From Psoroptes ovis (lineage: Eukaryota; Arthropoda; Arachnida; Sarcoptiformes; Psoroptidae): a stretch of 64,000 nucleotides of DNA. A program made the translations under genes and the position numbers. The stretch lies in the NCBI GenBank assembly GCA_002943765.1, contig PQWQ01000005.1:1178001-1242000 (forward strand). Reading direction: 5' to 3'. The notes under the pieces were generated by a model. That model saw only the letters and a program-made list of their open reading frames with translations. It was not told where the DNA came from and made no database searches. Shown piece by piece: positions 56,616-64,000 of the stretch; position 1 is the first letter of the stretch, and each line of letters starts with the position of its first letter.

Positions 56616-57024
56616 ATTGCGGCCATTGATGCCAACATGTTTAATTTTTGATTTGATTTAATGGTCGAAAACAATGAGTCGAATCGAATCCTTGGTGATG
56701 TGATATTTACAACAATAATAACAACCACCACTAATCAACAACAACTAATCAACCATAATTAACACTGATTTGACGCAATACGATTTCTGCTTGATTTAAT
56801 TTAATTTTATTTGTTTTGATTTAGGTGTTTTTTTTTCGCTCTTGCCCCTGTTCTTCTTCATTTTGTTCGATAAGAAATCGTTTTAAAATTGTTCAATATT
56901 TGATAATAATAATGATAATATAAATGCGAACATTTTGATTGTAATTTACAAAAATTTATTTGATTAAATAATTTAAATTAATTGATCACATTTTGATGTT
57001 TTGTTGCTATTTTCGAATTTGATA
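56616..57024. other. spacer after FBXO30
   Basis: 409 bp of 3' UTR-like AT-rich sequence between convergent genes; nothing else seen. Confidence 0.4.
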
Positions 57025-57294
57025 TCAACAACACGGATGACTAGCCATACACATACCACAACAAACTGCACACATAGCGCAAAGACAACAATCAGCAGGT
57101 GTACATACTGGTTCTTCGACAACAACCACTGGTCTTGTTGGCTGATGGGTGACGATTATTGGATTGAAACCAGGTGATACGGTTGCTTGCTGATGACCAT
57201 CATATGGTGGTGGTGGTTGTCCAACTGCATAAGTTGTTCCAGGATAATATGAGGATGTATTCGCTGCGTAATATTGTTGACTGGATGGAAACAT
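57025..57294 (-). CDS. CYSTM-like protein with Cys-rich C-terminus
   Basis: Single exon, 89 residues. A Pro/Tyr/Gln-rich cytosolic N-half (AVGQPPPPYDGHQQ) is followed by a Cys-dense C-terminus (CTPADCCLCAMCAVCCGMC, then PCC). This is the layout of the cysteine-rich transmembrane module (CYSTM) and BRI3-like proteins, where the Cys-rich end inserts in membranes or is palmitoylated. Roles in stress tolerance are known in plants and fungi; in mites unknown. TATATAAAA at 57322-57330 lies only about 30 bp before the ATG, implying an extremely short leader. A two-exon relative is at 62073-62456. Confidence 0.7.
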   Translation of the reverse strand: MFPSSQQYYAANTSSYYPGTTYAVGQPPPPYDGHQQATVSPGFNPIIVTHQPTRPVVVVEEPVCTPADCCLCAMCAVCCGMCMASHPCC

Positions 57295-57321
57295 TTTCGA
57301 AATTGAATACGCTGAATGGTA

Positions 57322-57330
57322 TTTTATATA
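57322..57330 (-). promoter_or_regulatory. TATA box of the CYSTM-like gene
   Basis: Minus-strand TATATAAAA, about 30 bp from the start codon. Confidence 0.55.
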
Positions 57331-57648
57331 TGGTACTAACTGAATGGTGACACTTGTAAGATTACAACCTTACAACTGATGCGCATTTATTCTCGATCAG
57401 CGTAAACATCATGATGATCATCAATTTCAAATCATTGCGTTTTGTATATCAATGTGTAACAATGGTGCATATAAGCGTGTGTGTGCTTTTGAATTAATTT
57501 ACCTTCTTTACTATTGAATTCAATGGTTTAGAGCAAAAATGAAAAGTCATTCCGAATTTATTCAATTCAATTCATTCAATGTTCAACTCAATCAACAATG
57601 AATCACACATTGAATATGACCTATCGCCGAAATCCTTCCGAAAATGTA

Positions 57649-57728
57649 TTAGGTTGTTCGAAAAGTTTTTGCCGATTATATCATAGGGAATTATGAGAAA
57701 ATCGGCAAAAACTTATGGGACAACCTAA
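57649..57728. mobile_element. mariner-type MITE (80 bp)
   Basis: Flanked by TA on both sides (57647-57648, 57729-57730). The left end starts TTAGGTTGTTCGAAAAGTTT and the right end, reverse-complemented, TTAGGTTGTCCCATAAGTTT. Both continue TTGCCGATT, so the terminal repeats of about 29 bp differ at only three positions and nearly fill the element. The TTAGGTTG-x-AAGTTTTTGCCG type of end is characteristic of mariner (Tc1/mariner) transposons. There is no transposase. Confidence 0.88.
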
Positions 57729-57730
57729 TA

Positions 57731-58870
57731 ATTCATTGAGAATCAATCCTTTGAATCGTTTTCACACCAAAAAACAATTAGTCAAAATTAAAATTTAAAT
57801 CATTTCATTCCATTTAATTATATAATATGCTCTAAAATTAGAATCGAGAAAAAATTATTATCATTTTTTTTCAATTAAAATATTTTGAGACACAGAAAGA
57901 GAGAGAAAGAGAAAAAAATCAATATCATTATGACAAATTAATCAGATTAATAGAATAAAATAAAATAAAATATAGCCATCATTATCAATGGATGATGATA
58001 ATAATGGCGATAATAATAATAGTAATAATAATTATTGATAATAATAATAATAAAATAAACATTCGATTATAGCAAATTAATCAATTAATTAGTTTTTTTT
58101 TTAAAATTCATTAAATTTTTTTTAGTTTTATATCTTCATCATCATCATCATCATCATTTTTTTTTGAAAAATATGATCACACATTTTGTTTTGTTTGTTT
58201 GTTTAGTTATTTTTCTTGAAATGATAATAATTTTAAAGATGATGACGATGATGATAATAATAGCAATCATATAAACACTAACATTGTGCGATATTTAAAT
58301 TCATTAAATCATTCATTACTAATAGGTATTGTCACAGTTTTCAAGTATTTTTAGGTTTATTTAGATTTCATAATTGTGGTAAACAATAAGCCACCAACAT
58401 TGGTGTCTATGGTGAACGATGTTGTTGTTGTTGTTGATGATGATGATAATAGTGATGATGATAACATTGTTTAATGTTTTTTGTGTTTTGTTTGTGGATT
58501 TTTTTCCCATATTTCATTTTGTTGGATTATCAGCAATTGTTTCATTTTTGTTTGTTAAGCCACAATTCATTTTTTACCTATAAATGATATGAAATAGAAA
58601 ATGAAAACAAAAATTAGTAAAATGAAAATTTATCAATTTTAATTTCAAATTTTAATGAAATCTCAATACGGAATTGAATGGGTGATTTTTTTTTAATCTT
58701 ATGAGTTTTGAACATTCAAAGGTATTCATCATGTGTGAGTGTTCGGCATATTTGTTAATGATTTTGATTATTGAAAAAAAAATGGGTTAATCGTTTTAAA
58801 TTACGTGTCAGAGAACAAAAAAAAAAAGAATGCTGAAATGTTATAGATTCTTAAACTGTCTTTATCTATC
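57731..58870. other. spacer with simple repeats
   Basis: AT-rich with GATAAT and AATAAT runs (about 57985-58060), a CATCAT tract (58135-58157) and GTT/GAT repeats (58425-58460). No gene supported; probably includes the NAP1 3' UTR. Confidence 0.4.
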
Positions 58871-60182
58871 TTATTGTGTTTGACATTCCGGTGGCATATC
58901 TTTATCTTTTGCATTTTTCTTATGTTTATGACCATTAGGCACACCTTTGGCTTTTAATGCTTTTTTATTATGACGATGTGTTGCTGTTGTTTTACGTTTT
59001 TCATTTGATTCATTCATTTCACCACCATCATCGTCATCATCATCATCTTCTTCCTCGTCTTCATCTTCTTCGTCAAATTCTTCATCTTCATCGAATTCAC
59101 CAAATTCGTCCATTTCACTATATTCATCTTCAATACCTTCACCAGTATAATAGATTATGGCTCTTGGTACTACATTTAAACGGAATATTTCACCAATATC
59201 AAAATCACTAGCCAATAATTCTTTATCATCATCGCTAGCGTCTTCAATGTTTCCTGGAAATAGAAACAAATAGAAATTTGAATTAAAATTCATGAGCTTA
59301 TAAAAATAAATGCAAAATCAAACAAACCTTCAATTGGTTCGAAGAAATTAAAGAATGAATCGACTTTTTCCATCTTTTCAAATGTTTTAATTTGATTACT
59401 ATTACGATTTTTCATTTTTTTCGCAACTTTTTTCTGTGTTAAATTCATTTCTGGTGATTTCCATTCAATTTTACAGCCTTTGCAACGATTAACATATAAT
59501 GAATCATAGTTCAATGGATCATTCGGATCAAAACTTTCAGCAAAATAATATTCTTTTGTTAAAACTTTATTGGAAAAGTATTTATTTTCAGCAAATTCAA
59601 ATTCTAAACGATATCCCTGAGTTAAGAGAAGAAAATCATTTTCATTTCAAAATTTAAGCCAATTTAATCAAAAATACATACCATTGGATTATCAAGCAAT
59701 ACACAACGTACATCGGTCAACAATGACATCACTTCATGATCATGTTCTTGAACCATTTCATTTAATAAATCAAGATTAGCAAAAATTGTTGACCAAAATT
59801 CCGGTATTCCACGTTCATTAGTCTCAACAATCGTTTCTGCAGGATCAGCATATTCATATTTACATTCTTCATCTGTCGGTACATAATCACCTGCAATAAT
59901 CATACGTCTTTTATCATCAAATTGTTTGAAACGTTCTTGATATTCTAATTCTGTTTGAAATATTTTTTTATGCATTTCAATTTCTAATGCAATACGATCC
60001 AAGGTGATTTTTTTCAATGCCATCACTAATTTTGTGTTTGCTGGTGTTTGCATTTCTTGATCTTCGACCATTTCACCATCAGGAACACTGAATATGAAAA
60101 AAAATTACAAAAATTAAAGTCAAGAAAAGAAACTTGGTAAACAATTGATAATTTACCTAACATCATTGGTTTTATTTTCCAT
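58871..60182 (-). CDS. NAP1L1: nucleosome assembly protein 1-like
   Basis: Four exons: 60182-60157, 60087-59682, 59616-59328 and 59253-58871. All junction phases agree, giving 367 residues. Helix alpha-2 is ITLDRIALEIEMHKKIFQTE; the core has GIPEFWSTIFANLD, EKVDSFFNFFEP and DFDIGEIFRLNVVPRAIIYYTGE. An acidic tail of Glu/Asp runs (about 275-310) binds histones, and a basic end follows. The terminal PPECQTQ replaces the vertebrate CKQQ prenylation box, so farnesylation is not expected. NAP1 chaperones H2A-H2B and promotes nucleosome assembly. Whether it is orthologous to NAP1L1 or NAP1L4 cannot be said. The first exon encodes only eight codons and two bases. Confidence 0.94.
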
Positions 60183-62072
60183 TTTTTCAATAATTATTAA
60201 TCTTACAATCAATCAAATTGAATCAAGAAATTTATTTGAAAGAAAAAATTCGACTAAAATAAATTCTAAATGGCAGAAAAAAAAAATGAAATTGAATTAA
60301 TATTTCAAATACAAGAAATTAAATTTGAAACACATGAAAAGCAATGAGAAAAAACACGTGGACTCTCTTACTGTCTCTCTTTCACTAATCATTCAATTTA
60401 CATGAGAGAAAAAAGCATGTATGCGTTTCTAAGCAAAAAAAAAATGCAGCATGCATCAAGCATGCTGCAATGTGGGTAGTGACGTAGAAGCACATCGTCA
60501 ATCATTGCAAATCAATCAATTTTCTAACATGCCGATGAATCGATTGATTGAAAAATTAAAAATCATTAAAACTTACTGTGAAGTAATGAATAACAATGTA
60601 TCAATAAAATGATTAAAAGATTCAAATCGATTTTCAAAAATGTGTCAAATCACTATGATTGCAAAAGGATTGAGATTTGTCGTTCATAAAGCAATCACTA
60701 TGTGACTAATTACTTGAAATTGTTTGGTTTTTTATAGTTTTTCGTACACGCTAAACTTACAAACAACACCACTTGGCAATTTCAAGCTTTTTCAGCAATA
60801 AATTTTAATAAATACCAGACGTTTTTAGCAGAAAACTAATTAGAATAAAGATGGAAATGCTTTATTTTCTTTGTTTTGTTTTCTTAAAATTTGTGTGGGA
60901 ACGCGTGGTCGCTATGCGCAATTTTTTTTCGAACATTTTTTTTTTTTTTTTTGGTTAAAAAAATTCGATTTCTAGCAATATTTGCTAGCAGCATAGACCA
61001 ATGGCAGAAAAATTCAGAAATTTTTAAATTTTTTCACCATGTCGTTTGTAGTAGCAGCACTGTAAAGTGTGGATGAATTTTGTTGCTAAAAATAAACAAA
61101 AATCAAAGGTCAATACTGATATGACGTGTTCAAATTTTTTAAAAAATTGACTAGAAAAATCAGATTGAAAAGTATGAAAAATGAACAAACCTGAACCGAA
61201 TTAAATTCTAATTTTGATCAATTTTAGATGTGTTTGCAATGAGAGATAGGATTTATGAATCAGAAATCGAAAAATGGAGAAATCACTATTGAATAAATGG
61301 CACAAACAAATAATCAATTACCCAAAGTTGATGGGAAATTGGTTTCAAAGTAATTTTAGATATGATAATGGAGATATTTTTTGTTGAATGCTACTGAAAT
61401 ACAACAAATATCGAATCACAGACAAAAAATTGAGTGAATCAAATATTTGAAGCACCAACAAACACGATTAAAGCAAATGAAAGCAAATTTCAAAACCAAA
61501 ATGAGCCATGATCGATTTCAAACCCGTTGATATTGCAGTAATCATGATAATAAATTGATTAATCATTTTTTGGTGTAATAATGTTTGATTAAGCATAATG
61601 AAATCTTGGTGCATACATGTCTATAAACCATTGATTTATCAATGTATTCGACGATGATGATGAACGCTGGTTTTCAAACATTTACTTCATATCAATGACT
61701 ATGATTTTCGAACATGGAAATATAGCCGCTTCACCGTGTTTGGTGCATCAGCAATGCCTTATAACCTTCGAAACAAATGAAAACCACTGTAATAAATAAT
61801 TCAATACTTGGAATGATTTATAAATCAATCGATCGATTTTTATTAATTATCAACAATTTGATACATCGAATGAATAGCTGAATAGAGTAGAAAATACATT
61901 TTTTTTGTCAAATCATCTCGTTATTTGCTTTGTAATTTAATAGAAATAAATTAAGCTTAAATTTAAACAAATTTTATTTACTCAGATATCAAATTATTTC
62001 GTTGATTTAATACAAAAATTTTCTTATCAATCCTAATCCTGTCGAAGCATTGATTATTGATCAATTCACTGA
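60183..62072. other. AT-rich spacer upstream of NAP1
   Basis: About 1.9 kb without supportable coding sequence. Contains a perfect hairpin at 60445-60469 and a long T run near 60940-60955. Part may be the NAP1 promoter and the CYSTM-like 3' flank. Confidence 0.4.
60445..60469. repeat. 10-bp perfect inverted repeat
   Basis: TGCAGCATGC and GCATGCTGCA flank the loop ATCAA, about 260 bp upstream of the NAP1 start codon. Each arm itself contains GCATGC. Confidence 0.7.
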
Positions 62073-62456
62073 TTAATCCGAACAGCAACAAGCAGCCAAA
62101 CAAAATGTACACAAACCGAATAGACAACAGTCAGTTTTTGATATTCCATCATTTTGTCTTTGTGTTTCATGAACATAAACAACTTGTGGCTGTTGTGGAT
62201 TAGGTTGAGGTTGTGGATTATAATATTGTGGCTGTTGATTATAAATTGGTTGACCAGGCGGTGGTGGTGGCATCGGTTGTCCGTATGGCGGTGGTCCACC
62301 AGGATTAAATCCAGGCGGTGGTGGTTGATTATAAGTATTGTAGCCGGGCGGTGGTGGCCCTTGTTGATAATATGGATCTGTTCATTCGTTGTTTGAATAA
62401 GAAATAAAAATTTTAGGCTCGAATCATCTTCAAATTCTGAATAACTTACTTGACAT
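62073..62456 (-). CDS. CYSTM-like protein, Pro/Gln-rich with Cys-rich C-terminus
   Basis: Two exons: a 7-base coding exon 62456-62450 (ATG-TCA-A, donor GTAAGT) and 62377-62073, giving 103 residues. The N-terminal 70 residues are Pro/Tyr/Asn/Gln-rich with repeated PPPPG-(F/Y)-N units. The last 20 residues (DCCLFGLCTFCLAACCCSD) are a short Cys-rich hydrophobic segment typical of CYSTM-like membrane-associated proteins. Organisation parallels the gene at 57025-57294. Likely tail-anchored or palmitoylated at a membrane; function unknown. The tiny first exon is inferred from perfect splice and phase agreement. Confidence 0.7.
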
Positions 62457-63931
62457 TTGAATTGTTTTTATGAATTATTTTATGGTATTACCAACGATAG
62501 GTGATTTTCTTGTTAAAACAAATCAAATAATGACAATCAAATTCAATTAAGATTATATGTTTCGATGTTTGAAAGAACACAAAGAAAATTATTTACTCAA
62601 AAACAATATTTTTTTTACGCCCAATAAAACGATTTCAATTTATTGCAAATGGTTTCAATGGTTTATGACTATTTCAATTTCGATTTGATATATTTTCGAA
62701 AACGTATCTTTTCAATTTACTCATTTAATCATAGATTACCATAGTAGCAATTGGTGGTTGATAATAGCAGTTGATTAAGCAAATTGAAAACCTCAAAAAA
62801 CAACAGTAAATGGCATCATTTACATCAAACGAAATTAGTCATTTTATCATTCATTGATTATCAATCGATTGTGATAAAATTGTCGATAGAGACAATAGTT
62901 GTGCTTTTGTTTGAGAAACAATGGAAAAAAAATTTCGATATTTAAATGTATGAATCGTCATAGTAATGTAGTGTGATGTGTGTGCGTGTAAAAGTAATTG
63001 TCAAAGTAATTTTATCACATTCTTTTTTCTCTATTTTGATTTCACCAATAAAATGACTTGTGATTGATTTCTATTTACTGGTTCCTGATCATTATCGCGA
63101 TTTATTATCATCATACGATGCAATAATGATTTGCGGCTAAAAATTTCGAATTTCGCGCTCGCATTTCGATAACATTTCGAATTTATTTCTACCCAAGTGG
63201 TCCATGAGAAAATAAATTTAGGGTATTTCGCAAGGTTAAAATAGCAAAGACAATTATGGAAAAATAAAAATTCAAATTAATCATAATTTAAATTTAAATT
63301 CAAATTAATTAATGATTTATGAATGAATCATCAGCTGAATTAAAAGCTTAAATTTTTGATCATTATTATTATCAATTCTAAAGAATCGAACCTTGAAAAA
63401 ATTCACGTACCGTTCACGCAGCTGATATCAGCTGAAAGGCAGTATTTATCAACATTAATTTCAATAAACATCGGTGGCCATCATCAGGAAAAGAAGAGAA
63501 AGAGAGAGAGAGAGAGAGAAAGACATCATCATCATTTAAACTGTTTAATTTCAAGGTTAATTTGTTGTATATTTGTATACCGTTTCTATGCTATATTCTG
63601 GCGCCATTTGATTGAATGAAGCATATAAACATATGAAAATCAATACAAATACAAATGTGTGCAATAAATATTTTTGATAAATTATCAATTAAAAATTTAA
63701 TTTTCAATTTTTGAAAAATTGAAAACAAAAAATCTCCATTCCCCATATATCTTATCATACAGGAAAACGATATGATTAATCAATAATAATCAATATGTAT
63801 GTATTTGTATTAATTTGTTTTTATTTCATTTTGTCTAATGTGGAAGTACATTTTACAGAGTTTGATTATTCGAAGAAAAAAAACCAAATTTAATGCGGAA
63901 TTAAATTGTAAAAAGCCTGAAAACAACAAAA
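62457..63931. other. spacer with a GA microsatellite
   Basis: AT-rich. An uninterrupted GA run lies at about 63496-63518. The plus-strand frame at 63356-63619 crosses it and is not convincing. No gene supported. Confidence 0.4.
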
Positions 63932-64000
63932 ATGTCGGCTAATTCAGTATCAACAACAGACACAAATGCAAATGTAGACTCATCTGATCACCAGCATCAA
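63932..64000 (+). CDS. start of an unidentified gene, truncated by window end
   Basis: ATG in the context ACAAAAATG followed by 23 open codons (MSANSVSTTDTNANVDSSDH and on) to the last base. Ser/Thr/Asn/Asp-rich, like disordered N-termini of other genes here. Too short to identify. Confidence 0.45.
   Translation, partial: MSANSVSTTDTNANVDSSDHQHQ

Noticed and set aside
63356..63619. 87-codon frame near the right end
   Set aside because: Runs through the GA microsatellite and is otherwise featureless.
1..64000. tRNA, rRNA or snRNA genes
   Set aside because: No B-box (GGTTCGAATCC-like) with a matching A-box or cloverleaf, and no conserved rRNA or snRNA blocks were seen.

Overview
The window is AT-rich nuclear DNA from a small-genome animal. 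Genes are eukaryotic: GT-AG introns mostly 36-115 bp, many single-exon genes, AATAAA signals, and long Gln, Asn, Ser and Asp tracts. Gene content (DCAF6, cactin, KCNQ, prefoldin 4, NAP1, FBXO30, HINFP, RBM12) is metazoan. Compactness, very short introns and the style of the secreted peptide genes suggest an arthropod, most likely an acariform (astigmatid) mite. That placement is inference; no rRNA or mitochondrial marker is present.

Layout. 1-7 kb: the 3' part of a BRO1/HD-PTP-like gene and an SLC10 transporter. 7-19 kb: DCAF6, cactin, a terminal nucleotidyltransferase and a small TOPORS-like RING protein. 19-24.5 kb: an accessory secreted-peptide block, all on the minus strand. It holds a basic peptide precursor, a TIL-type protease inhibitor and a tandem array of three paralogous peptides with the cysteine framework C-x3-C-x3-C-x5-C-x3-C-x3-C. 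Beside it lies a 25-bp satellite containing the arthropod telomere motif. 25-34 kb: HINFP with an extra N-terminal RRM, head-to-head with RBM12, then NAXD and an apparently frameshifted KCNQ channel. 34-47 kb: several proteins I cannot assign, a 1272-residue C2H2 protein, and a 3.8 kb gene-poor stretch with a piggyBac-like MITE and several inverted repeats. 47-57 kb: a SMYD-type SET/MYND protein, ETFA and TSFM on a shared divergent promoter, prefoldin 4 and FBXO30. 57-64 kb: two Cys-rich-tail (CYSTM-like) proteins, NAP1, an 80-bp mariner MITE and the first codons of another gene.

Many neighbours are divergent pairs on 240-1000 bp spacers or convergent pairs with 60-180 bp between stop codons, as expected in a streamlined genome. 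Housekeeping functions include spliceosome, ubiquitin ligases, mitochondrial flavoprotein and translation, chaperones and histone handling. They contrast with the TATA-box-driven, rapidly diverging secreted peptides, which are the strongest candidate for an undescribed system. The RRM-HINFP architecture next to RBM12 is the second.
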